Source: Massilia pinisoli
GTDB taxonomy: Bacteria > Pseudomonadota > Gammaproteobacteria > Burkholderiales > Burkholderiaceae_D
Direction: 5' to 3'
Assembly: GCF_024753285.1 (NCBI RefSeq)
Contig: NZ_JANUGW010000007.1
Span: 62,001 to 126,000 of the forward strand
Length of the DNA stretch: 64,000 nucleotides
In this document: one piece after another, positions 8,188-16,330 of the stretch
Numbering within the stretch: position 1 is the stretch's first letter
Layout of the letters: each line of letters starts with the position of its first letter
The notes under the pieces: model-generated
Seen by the model: only the letters and a program-made list of their open reading frames with translations
The model's database searches: none
What the model was told of the DNA's origin: nothing
Translations under genes and position numbers: made by a program

Positions 8188-9348
8188 ATGGCTATCTCGA
8201 CTTTATTATCGTCCGCGACCGGCGACGAGACAGGTTTGTTCAATCTGACGATCCACGCGGTCTATCAATCGGTACACGAAACGGACCCTTGGCGCAGCTG
8301 TCTCTCGCTCATGGTGAAGTATTTTCGGGTTGCGAACGCAGCGCTCATGGTGCGGCCTTCATCCGCGAGCGATCCCGGCCATCTGGTGTGCGTGCCGGCC
8401 GGCGACCCGGCCATGGAGCAGGCCTGCCGCAGCAAATGGTACGAATTCGATCCCTTCATCGACGTGCCGCCGGAATGCGTCATGCTGGGCTCGAACCTCA
8501 TGACGGAGGCGCAGTGGCAGGGCAGTGCATTTTGCCGTGATGACTTGAGACAGGCCTTGCCCGCCGACGCGCGCCATGTGATGGGGGTTAACATCACGAC
8601 CCAGGCCGGAACGACGGCCATGCTGCGCCTTCGCCGCGTCCAGCATGCACCGCCATTCGACATCGAGGACAAGCAGCGGCTCGCCATGTTCGTGCCGCAT
8701 ATAAAGCAGGCACTGACGCTGACGGCTCACCTGAGCGGCAACGAGCTGCAAATGAAGATCTACGAAGAGGGGCTGGCGCGGCTGAACATCGGCGTGATCG
8801 TGCTCGACGAAGCCGGTCAGTTGTTGCGGGCGAATCCCACTGCGTGCCAGATGCTCGACAGCGCCGACGGCGTCAGGTTGGCAGGCAGCCTCCTGGCGGC
8901 CAATACCCAGGCCGAGACGCGCGACCTGCACCGTTTGCTGGCCAGCGCGCGCGAGCACCCGAAGCGCGTCACGGCCATGTGCCTGAGCCGGCCGTCCGGG
9001 CGCCGCAAGCTGACGGCGGTGGTCCGCGGTTTTCCGCTGGCGGAGGTGGCGGACGCGCGCGCGCGGCCCATGGTGGCGATATTCCTGCGCGACCCGGACG
9101 TGGCTGCCGAACCCGCGCATGACATCGCGCGCCAGCTGTTCGACTTCACGCCCGCCGAGGCCCAGTTGGCGATCGAACTGCTCAACGGCCTCAGCCTGGA
9201 CGAAGCCGCCGGGAAGCTGGGCATCTTGCGCAATACGGGGCGCGCCCACCTGCGCGCAATTTTCTCGAAGACCGGCGTCACACGGCAGAGCGAACTCGTG
9301 CGGGTCCTGCTCAATGGCGTGCTCGCGCTCTCGACGACAGAGAAATAG
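8188..9348 (+). CDS. LuxR-type transcriptional regulator with PAS-like sensor region
   Basis: 386 residues. The C-terminal LuxR-like helix-turn-helix lies at about 315-378 (FTPAEAQLAIELLNGLSLDEAAGKL, then NTGRAHLRAIFSKTG). A PAS-like segment at about 192-260 (GLARLNIGVIVLDEAGQLL) precedes it, and the first 180 residues form an uncharacterised, possibly GAF-like sensor with PFDIEDKQRLAMFVPHIKQAL near its end. It starts 14 bases after the receptor stop codon, so the two are probably cotranscribed. It is a plausible activator of the enzyme genes starting at 9489. Its ligand is unknown. Confidence 0.88.
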   Translation: MAISTLLSSATGDETGLFNLTIHAVYQSVHETDPWRSCLSLMVKYFRVANAALMVRPSSASDPGHLVCVPAGDPAMEQACRSKWYEFDPFIDVPPECVMLGSNLMTEAQWQGSAFCRDDLRQALPADARHVMGVNITTQAGTTAMLRLRRVQHAPPFDIEDKQRLAMFVPHIKQALTLTAHLSGNELQMKIYEEGLARLNIGVIVLDEAGQLLRANPTACQMLDSADGVRLAGSLLAANTQAETRDLHRLLASAREHPKRVTAMCLSRPSGRRKLTAVVRGFPLAEVADARARPMVAIFLRDPDVAAEPAHDIARQLFDFTPAEAQLAIELLNGLSLDEAAGKLGILRNTGRAHLRAIFSKTGVTRQSELVRVLLNGVLALSTTEK

Positions 9349-9414
9349 AGGGCAGCGCATCTTCGTTTTTCCATAGTCCGAACGGACGATGCGGCACGCC
9401 GGATCTTTACGCAT

Positions 9415-9426
9415 GATATCGATAAC
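9415..9426. promoter_or_regulatory. Near-palindrome GATATCGATAAC before the lyase-like operon
   Basis: This 12-base site lies 62 bases upstream of the start at 9489. It differs at one position from the perfect palindrome GTTATCGATAAC upstream of the GH54 gene (25543-25554). The 140-base gap it occupies separates the regulator from the enzyme genes and should hold their promoter. It is a candidate operator shared across the locus. Confidence 0.5.
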
Positions 9427-9488
9427 CTAGAGCGGCCGCAGGCTGCACGAGTCACCGCGTCAAATACATAACATCAGGAGGGGAGACT

Positions 9489-12400
9489 ATGAAGAGAACC
9501 AGAACCGGACCCGCGATGCGGTTCCGGCACATTGGCCGGATCGCCTTGGCCGCCAGCCTCGCCGCGATGCTCTTGACGATCCAGGTCGACAGCGCGTGCG
9601 CCGCCGACACGATCCAGACGCTGGCCACCGGTTATCTGCCGACGCTCAGCGAGCGGGTCGATGCCAGCGGCTTCCGCCATCCCGGTATCGGATTCACCAA
9701 GGACCAGCTGGAAAACATGCGGGCCGAAGTGCGTGCGCAAAAAGAGCCGTGGAACACCTATTTCAATAACATGCTTCTCTCCGCCGCGGCCTCGAAGACG
9801 CCCGCGATCAAGAACATCAGCGCCACCGATTCCACGCAGCCGCGCTACTACGGCATCTCGACGCAGGGGATCGAAAAACTGTTCATCGACGATGCGAACA
9901 CCGCCTATACGCAGGCCGTCCTGTATCTGGTGACGGGCGACGATACCTATCGCGCCAACGCGATGCGCATCATCCGGCTGTACGAGCTGATGGACCCGGC
10001 CCAGTACGCGTACTACACCGATTCCCATATCCACACGGGCATCCCGCTGCAAAAGATGGTGAGCGGGGCGGAAATCCTGCGCTACACGACCACGCAGACG
10101 CCGGCGCTGGCGTGGACGGACGATGACACCACGAGGTTCACGGACAACCTGGTCATCCCGGTCGTCCAGACCTTCAACAGCTGCAATTGCCGGTTCATGA
10201 ACCAGCACCTGTACACGACGATCGCCGCGATGACAGGCGCCATCTTTTCCGAAAACCGGGACCTGTACAACCAGTCGGTCGAATGGTTCATGGTGAACAA
10301 GGACGCGGTGGACCAGGGGCAGAACGGCGCCATCAAGCAGTTGTTCCGCATGGTGACGAAGAACGACCTGACGGGCGAAGACGTGGCGCCGGCGATCCAG
10401 CACGTCGAAATGGGCCGCGACCAGGCGCACGGCGGCGGCGACATCACCAATGCCGGCATCCTGGCGCGGCTGATGATGGCGCAGGGGACCAAGGTCGATC
10501 CGGTGACGGGCACGCCGTCCACCGAGACCAATGCGGTCGGCCCCTATGAATTCCTGAATGACCGCATTCTCGACGCCGCCGAACTGTATGGCTCTTACAT
10601 GACGGGCCTCGAGATTCCCTGGGTTCCGACCGCGTCCCATATGGACCCGGACGGCACGCCGACCATTGTCTATAAAGCCGTGTCTTGGGCATATCGCGGC
10701 AGGTCAGGATTGAACTACTGGGAGCCGTTCTACTACTACAGATATGGCCGTGGCATCGACCTCACGCAGCGCGCACCCAATTTCACCAGGTTCTACACCG
10801 ACCGCATCGGGTATGGCTGGGACAGTCCCGATGGCGGCGGCGATTTCTGGATCGGCATTCCGAAGGCGGCCGAAGCCGAAGGGGCCAAATACCTGGTGAA
10901 GCCGACCACCGACCCGTACCGCGAAGCGGAAGACCGCTACCGGTTGCTGGACAGCCGGTCCGCGGTCGTGAACGACGGTTCCGCGACCTTCATCCGGGCC
11001 ACCGCGGCGCCGGAAGGCACGAGGTTTTCCGTGTACGGCTACGGCTACGGCGCGACGTACTACGGCATCCGCATCCGCACCAACGGCACGGCGCTGATGG
11101 ACAACTACGGTACCAGCATCCCCTTGCCGAATACGCATGGCGAGTGGCGTTACGTGATCTTTACCGGCAATGTGAGCGACTACATTCCGCTGACGATCAC
11201 GGGCAACGGCACCACGGTCGACGTCGACCATATCAACGTCAAGGCCAGCACCTTGCTGACCCCGCCGGCATTCAACATCGGCACGGCCGACCAGACGCTC
11301 TACAGCTATGCGGGAACCACGCAAGCGGCCACGCTGGACCTGTCGGCAACCGACCCGGGCGCCGGCGAAACCGTCACGTACCAGGCCGACAACCTGCCCG
11401 CGGGCGCGTCCTTCAATACGTCCACCGGCGCTTTCTCGTGGAATCCGACCCAGGCCGGCACCTATACCTTCTACGTCGGCGCATCGGACGGCACCACGGT
11501 GACGATGAAGACCGTCACCGTCATCGTCGACGCGGGCCGGCAGGGCGCGGTCGACCGGGCCACCGCTCCATACACGGCGGGCACGCAATATGTCGAGTCG
11601 ACGCTGCCGGCCTACAACGCCGCGTACGCCGACATGATGAGCGTGATCGACACCGCAAGCGACGCCGTGTTCTACCAGAAGCTGGCGGCATTGCGGACCG
11701 CGGCGGCAGGGCTCGAGCAAGTCAACCCGCTGCTGAGCGATGGCAGCCTGGACTTCCGCAAGATGTTCTTCAGTTCGGATTTCGCCGCCAACCTGATCCC
11801 GAACCTGGTGGACAACAGCCAGGACACCAGCAGCGGCTGGGGACCGAACCTGACCTTCAACATGGACTTCGGACCGAGCTTCAAGGTCGCAGCCAACGAC
11901 TTCAAGGTCCGGACGGTCGGCGGCTTCCCCGAGCGTACCGGCGGCGTTGCCATCTTCGGTTCCAACGACAAGGAAAACTGGACCCGCCTGACGCCGGGCC
12001 TGTCCGTCAGGACGGACTTCATGCAGGACCTGCCGGTCTCGGATGAAGTCAAGACGACGAAGTTCCGGTTCCTGAAGATGCAGATGATCGAGCCGTTCGT
12101 CCCCGTCTATCAGCCATTCGCCATCCTGGAGATGTCCGAATTCCGGATTTTCGGTACACGCTATCCGACGGTCAACAAGCTGACTTCGGTGTCGCTCGGC
12201 TCGGACCAGGCGCTCAAGAAACGCGTCGTGGCCGGCAACACCGTCAAGGTGACCTTCACGTCGAGCGAGCCGATCAACAACGTCGTGGCGACGGTACAGG
12301 GCCAGCCCGCCACCGTGACCACCGCCGACAACCTGAACTGGACCGCCACCTGGGTGGTCAATAACAGCGCGCCGGCCGGCAACGTGAAGTTCCTCATCAA

Positions 12401-14489
12401 CTACAAGACCGCCGACGGCGTGGATGCCGAGCCGACGCTGTTCACCACCGATGCCACGTCGCTGTTCGTCGCGGACGAGACCGGCATGATCGCGAATCCC
12501 CTCGCCATCACCGTGCCGAGCGATTCGAGCGGCCGCAGCATGTCGGACTTGCTGACGGTGGCCGGCTATCTGTTCGATAACAACATCACGACCGGTACGG
12601 ATTTCCGTGTCAACGGCAGCGGCTGGGGCGCCTGGGTGTCCTTCGACTTCAAGGGCGGCGGCACGGTGACCCTGTCCAAGGCCGAAATCCTCTCCCGCCA
12701 GGACAGTTTTTACGGCCGGATCGGTGGCGCCGTCATCCAGGGTTCCAATGACAACGTGAACTGGGACACGATTTCCAGCCCGGCCACGGCGACCCAGGAG
12801 TGGCAGACCCTGTCCATGACCAGCATCCAGCCCTACCGCTACATCCGTGTCTACGACGGCGGCAACTGGTATGGCAACATGAACGAGCTGAAGCTGTACG
12901 GCGTGGTCGCATCGACCAACAAGATTGCGACCGCTTCGATCAGCTCGCCCCAGGCCCTGCGCACCCGTATCGTCCCGGGCAACACCGTGAAGCTGAATTT
13001 CACGGCCAAGGAAGCGATCAATAACGTCACCGCGACCATCCAGGGCGTGCCGGCCACCCTCACGACGGCGGACAACATCAACTTCGTCGCCACGGCCACG
13101 CTGCCGCAAGGCACCGCGCCCGGCCAGGTGAAGTTCGAAGTCGACTACACGACGGCGTCCGGCAAGACCGGTTACCCGCTCAAAGAGGTCAGCGACGGCA
13201 CGGTCCTGTACCTGGTCGACGAGTCGGACGTCTTGCGCAACCTGACCGCCAGCACCACGCTGATCGATACCACGTCCAACCGGACGGCCGCATCGACCGC
13301 GACGATCACGGGCTACCTGTTCGACGCCAATGCCGGCACGGGGACGGACTACCGGCTCGGCACCAGCGGTTCGGGTGGCTCCATCACGTTCGACTTCAAG
13401 GCGGGCAACCAGGCCACGCTGACCGGCGTCGAACTGCTGGCGCGCCAGGACCAGTATTACACCCGTGCGAAATATACGGTGGTGCAAGGGTCGAACGACA
13501 ACACCAACTGGACGACGCTGACCACGGCGGCGGCCGCAACGCCCGAGTGGCAGACATTCCCGGTCACGGGCGGCGTGCCGTATCGCTACATCCGTATCTG
13601 GAACGGCGCCGCCTGGTACGGCAACCTGAATGAGGTGCGCTTCCACGGCACGGTGCAGGGCGCGGACACCACGCCGCCCGTCACCAGCGACAACGCGCCG
13701 AAGGTGCCGGTGAACGTCGATACCACGGTGTCCTTCGCTGTCACCGATAACAGCTCCGGTACTGCCGCGACCTATTTCAACGTCAATGGCGGTGCCCAGC
13801 AGACGGGCAACGCGGTATTGCTGAGCTACGAGGGCAGTTACGCGCTGTCGTACTGGAGTGTGGACAAGGCCGGCAACGTCGAGCAGCCGCACAACGTCAC
13901 CGTCACCATCGACAAGAGCGCGCCCGTCACCACGGTGACCAGCAGCCCGGCCGCACCGGCGAACGGCTGGTACAGCTCGACTGTGTCGCTCGGCTTCACG
14001 GCCGCCGACGCGAGTCCCGGCGTCACCACCTGGTTCAAGGTGGATGGCGGCGCGCAGCAAAGCGGCAGCGCGGTGGTGCTGAGCGCCAAGGGCGCCCACA
14101 CGGTGGACTACTGGAGTGTGGACCAGGCGGGCAATGCGGAAGCGCCGCGCACGCTGGCCATCAACATCGGCCCGATCGACCTGAGTGCCAGCGTCAAGTT
14201 CACGCAAACCGGCGCGACGCTGAACCGCAGCACCGGCAAGTATGTCGGCAGCGTGACGGTGACCAACAACACGTCGTCGACCTTGTCCGCCCCTTTGCAA
14301 GTCAAGCTGGGCAATCTGACCAGTGGCGTGACGCTGGACAATGCCAGCGGCAACAGCGGCGGCGCGCCTTACGTGACGTTGGCGGGTTCGCTCAGCCCCG
14401 GCGCCAGCGTCAGCATCCCGTTGACCTTCAGCGACCCGGGCCGCTCGGTCATCGGCTACACACCCTCCCTGTTCATGGGTAACTTCTAA
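9489..14489 (+). CDS. Secreted multimodular protein with alginate-lyase-like N-terminal domain
   Basis: 1666 residues with a clear SD (AGGAGGGG) and a signal peptide cleaved near residue 39 (DSACAA). Residues about 55-430 resemble the alpha/alpha-toroid alginate-lyase family, with FMNQHLYTTIAAM and MGRDQAHGGGD (about 305-315) as likely active-site segments. A jelly-roll-like region (about 480-585) and a putative Ig domain (about 595-680) follow. After a FIVAR-like helical stretch and a discoidin-like domain (about 755-890) come two tandem copies of an Ig-plus-discoidin unit (896-1138 and 1144-1387). Two OmpL47-type repeats end in the signature YWSVDKAGN/YWSVDQAGN, before a beta-rich C-terminus. 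No sortase or PEP-CTERM anchor is seen. It probably cleaves an acidic part of a plant polysaccharide outside the cell; the substrate cannot be told from sequence. Confidence 0.8.
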   Translation: MKRTRTGPAMRFRHIGRIALAASLAAMLLTIQVDSACAADTIQTLATGYLPTLSERVDASGFRHPGIGFTKDQLENMRAEVRAQKEPWNTYFNNMLLSAAASKTPAIKNISATDSTQPRYYGISTQGIEKLFIDDANTAYTQAVLYLVTGDDTYRANAMRIIRLYELMDPAQYAYYTDSHIHTGIPLQKMVSGAEILRYTTTQTPALAWTDDDTTRFTDNLVIPVVQTFNSCNCRFMNQHLYTTIAAMTGAIFSENRDLYNQSVEWFMVNKDAVDQGQNGAIKQLFRMVTKNDLTGEDVAPAIQHVEMGRDQAHGGGDITNAGILARLMMAQGTKVDPVTGTPSTETNAVGPYEFLNDRILDAAELYGSYMTGLEIPWVPTASHMDPDGTPTIVYKAVSWAYRGRSGLNYWEPFYYYRYGRGIDLTQRAPNFTRFYTDRIGYGWDSPDGGGDFWIGIPKAAEAEGAKYLVKPTTDPYREAEDRYRLLDSRSAVVNDGSATFIRATAAPEGTRFSVYGYGYGATYYGIRIRTNGTALMDNYGTSIPLPNTHGEWRYVIFTGNVSDYIPLTITGNGTTVDVDHINVKASTLLTPPAFNIGTADQTLYSYAGTTQAATLDLSATDPGAGETVTYQADNLPAGASFNTSTGAFSWNPTQAGTYTFYVGASDGTTVTMKTVTVIVDAGRQGAVDRATAPYTAGTQYVESTLPAYNAAYADMMSVIDTASDAVFYQKLAALRTAAAGLEQVNPLLSDGSLDFRKMFFSSDFAANLIPNLVDNSQDTSSGWGPNLTFNMDFGPSFKVAANDFKVRTVGGFPERTGGVAIFGSNDKENWTRLTPGLSVRTDFMQDLPVSDEVKTTKFRFLKMQMIEPFVPVYQPFAILEMSEFRIFGTRYPTVNKLTSVSLGSDQALKKRVVAGNTVKVTFTSSEPINNVVATVQGQPATVTTADNLNWTATWVVNNSAPAGNVKFLINYKTADGVDAEPTLFTTDATSLFVADETGMIANPLAITVPSDSSGRSMSDLLTVAGYLFDNNITTGTDFRVNGSGWGAWVSFDFKGGGTVTLSKAEILSRQDSFYGRIGGAVIQGSNDNVNWDTISSPATATQEWQTLSMTSIQPYRYIRVYDGGNWYGNMNELKLYGVVASTNKIATASISSPQALRTRIVPGNTVKLNFTAKEAINNVTATIQGVPATLTTADNINFVATATLPQGTAPGQVKFEVDYTTASGKTGYPLKEVSDGTVLYLVDESDVLRNLTASTTLIDTTSNRTAASTATITGYLFDANAGTGTDYRLGTSGSGGSITFDFKAGNQATLTGVELLARQDQYYTRAKYTVVQGSNDNTNWTTLTTAAAATPEWQTFPVTGGVPYRYIRIWNGAAWYGNLNEVRFHGTVQGADTTPPVTSDNAPKVPVNVDTTVSFAVTDNSSGTAATYFNVNGGAQQTGNAVLLSYEGSYALSYWSVDKAGNVEQPHNVTVTIDKSAPVTTVTSSPAAPANGWYSSTVSLGFTAADASPGVTTWFKVDGGAQQSGSAVVLSAKGAHTVDYWSVDQAGNAEAPRTLAINIGPIDLSASVKFTQTGATLNRSTGKYVGSVTVTNNTSSTLSAPLQVKLGNLTSGVTLDNASGNSGGAPYVTLAGSLSPGASVSIPLTFSDPGRSVIGYTPSLFMGNF
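12174..12902 (+). repeat. Tandem module copy 1 (Ig-like + discoidin-like)
   Basis: Codes for residues 896-1138 of the multimodular protein. Shared landmarks with copy 2 are the QAL-K/R-R opening, GNTVK(V/L), (E)PINNV/EAINNV, TTADN, GYLFD, the GSNDN-NW-T stretch, PYRYIR and WYGN-NE at the end. The copies align over their whole length of about 243 residues with frequent substitutions, so the duplication is old rather than recent. Confidence 0.75.
12918..13649 (+). repeat. Tandem module copy 2 (Ig-like + discoidin-like)
   Basis: Codes for residues 1144-1387 and aligns with copy 1 end to end (see that entry for landmarks). The discoidin-like half probably binds carbohydrate, judging by the exposed aromatics in PYRYIRIWNGAAWYG. 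Confidence 0.75.
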
Positions 14490-14498
14490 GGATCGGTC

Positions 14499-15134
14499 AT
14501 GCTCTTCGATTTTCAAAACCAGGCAACAAAACTGCTGCGGCGTGTGGCGCTGGCCCTGGCGCTGGCGGCAGGTTGCGGCGCCGCGTCGGCCACCATGCTC
14601 CACGTGTCCATCGATACTTCCACCTTCGGCGCGGCGAGCGGTTATATCGACATGGAGTTCAGCGCCATTGCCGGCGCGCCGCTGGCCACCGCGGTGGTCA
14701 GCAACCTGGCGGGATTGGCCGCGACGCCGGACATCCAGTGGGGCGTGGAGCAGGTCAGCGGAGGCTACAAGTTCGGCAACGACACGCTCAACCTGCTGTC
14801 GCATGCGGCCACGTTCGGCGGCGTCGTGTCGTTCGACCTGGCGATCACGGGCGCCGACGACCCGAGCGCCGGCTACGTGTCGGTCTTCAAGGTCGACGCG
14901 TTCGATGGCGCGAACTACCTCGGCAACGTCGACCCCATCTCCGGCGCGCTGGCCACCTTCCTGTGGACGCCGCCGCAGGTCGCCGGCGCGAGCGGCGACG
15001 TGCTGGCGACCGTGTTCGACGACAGCGTGACCGTGGTGCCGGAGCCGGCGGATGTGCTGCTGGTGGTCATTGGTGTGGCGGCGATGGTGCTGGTGCTGCG
15101 ACGGCAGGCCAGCGTACGTGACGTCCATGCGTGA
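14499..15134 (+). CDS. PEP-CTERM sorting domain protein of unknown function
   Basis: 211 residues with a signal peptide (about 12-32, ALALAAGCGAASA). The beta-rich body is followed by a C-terminal sorting signal at about 183-206: VPEPA, a hydrophobic helix (DVLLVVIGVAAMVLVL) and the basic end RRQAS. PEP-CTERM proteins are processed by exosortase (EpsH/XrtA type) and are usually linked to exopolysaccharide or floc formation. It starts 9 bases after the 1666-residue protein and before a GH43, so it is inside the enzyme operon. A role in holding enzymes or polysaccharide at the cell surface is inference. The exosortase gene is not in the window. Confidence 0.8.
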   Translation: MLFDFQNQATKLLRRVALALALAAGCGAASATMLHVSIDTSTFGAASGYIDMEFSAIAGAPLATAVVSNLAGLAATPDIQWGVEQVSGGYKFGNDTLNLLSHAATFGGVVSFDLAITGADDPSAGYVSVFKVDAFDGANYLGNVDPISGALATFLWTPPQVAGASGDVLATVFDDSVTVVPEPADVLLVVIGVAAMVLVLRRQASVRDVHA

Positions 15135-15159
15135 AACGCGAAACAACGTGCAGACCTCG

Positions 15160-16266
15160 ATGAAAAGTATTGTCCTGAATGCCGTCGTCGGCCTCGGGCT
15201 GGCGCTGTCCGCCGGCACGCCCGGCGCGACCGTGTTGCAGCTGGTGCCGAAGATTGCCCCGCGCGCGGACGCCCGCCCGCCCGCGGAGCGCGACCTGGCC
15301 GCCTACCTGTTCGTGTTCTTCCGCGACGAAGACCACTCGATCCACTTCGCCACCTCGACGGATGGCTACAGCTTCACCGACGTCAACGGGGGCGAGCCCG
15401 TCGTGCTGGGGAAGGACATCGCCGAGCAGAAGGGCGTGCGCGATCCGCACATCATGCGCGGGCCGGACAACGCGTTCTACATGTCGATGACGGACCTGCA
15501 CATCTTCGCCCAGCGGGAAGGCTTGCGCAGCACGCCCTGGGAGCGTCCCCAGGATTACGGCTGGGGCAACAACCGCGGCCTGATCCTGATGAAATCCTAT
15601 GACCTGATCCACTGGACGCATGCCGAGGTCCATCCGGGCGAACTGTTCCCCGCCTACGGCGACATCGGCGCCGCCTGGGCGCCCGAGACCATCTTCGATC
15701 CGGAGAAGAGCAAGCTCATGGTCTACTACACGACACGGGTGAAGGGCGGCGACAACCACATGGTCTACTCGTACGCCAACGACGCATTCACGACGCTGGA
15801 GACGGCCCCCCGGGCCTTGTTCACGTATCCCAAGCCGGGCAAGAGCACGATCGACGGCGACATCACCAGAGTCGGCGACAAATACCACCTGTTCTATGTC
15901 GCGCACGACACGCCGGGCGGACTGCGGCACGCCGTGTCGGACCGGATCAATGACGGATTCGTCTTCGATCCGCGCAAGGTCGACCCGGAGACGGTGCCGT
16001 GCGAGGCCCCCACGGTGTGGCGCCGCATCGGCACGGACACGTATGTGCTGATGTACGACGTATTCGGCGCCCGTCCAAACAACATGGGGTTCTCGGAAAC
16101 GAAGGACTTCGTCACGTACAAGAACCTGGGCCGCTTCAACGATCCGGGGTCGCCGATGAAGGCGACCAATTTCACGGGGCCGAAGCATGGCGCCGTGATG
16201 CCGATCACCGCGGCCGAGCTCGCGCGCCTGCAGGCCTATTTCGGCGGCAAGCCGGCGACACACTGA
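15160..16266 (+). CDS. Glycoside hydrolase family 43 protein, probable arabinosidase or related
   Basis: 368 residues with a signal peptide ending near GTPGA. It is a single five-bladed propeller domain. Likely catalytic residues are Asp95 (GVRDPHIM, base) and Glu282 (CEAPTVW, general acid), with the Asp of WAPETIFDPE as the pKa modulator. The opening AYLFVFF...IHFATSTDGYSF belongs to the GH43 group typical of secreted arabinosidases in Bacteroidetes and Proteobacteria; the subfamily is uncertain. An upstream ATG at 15127 would overlap the PEP-CTERM gene. The ATG at 15160 is preferred because it directly begins the signal peptide, although neither start has a good SD. Confidence 0.85.
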   Translation: MKSIVLNAVVGLGLALSAGTPGATVLQLVPKIAPRADARPPAERDLAAYLFVFFRDEDHSIHFATSTDGYSFTDVNGGEPVVLGKDIAEQKGVRDPHIMRGPDNAFYMSMTDLHIFAQREGLRSTPWERPQDYGWGNNRGLILMKSYDLIHWTHAEVHPGELFPAYGDIGAAWAPETIFDPEKSKLMVYYTTRVKGGDNHMVYSYANDAFTTLETAPRALFTYPKPGKSTIDGDITRVGDKYHLFYVAHDTPGGLRHAVSDRINDGFVFDPRKVDPETVPCEAPTVWRRIGTDTYVLMYDVFGARPNNMGFSETKDFVTYKNLGRFNDPGSPMKATNFTGPKHGAVMPITAAELARLQAYFGGKPATH

Positions 16267-16330
16267 GGCGGGCGGCGCCTGGCCCGGGCCGCCATCGATA
16301 GCGTCACCTTGACGCAAGAGAGGAGATGAC

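Noticed and set aside
10704..15218. Very long minus-strand open frame (about 1500 codons) opposite the multimodular protein and PEP-CTERM gene
   Set aside because: It is antisense to genes with signal peptides and recognisable domains. Its own translation is Arg/His/Asp-rich with no motif, as expected from a high-GC shadow frame.
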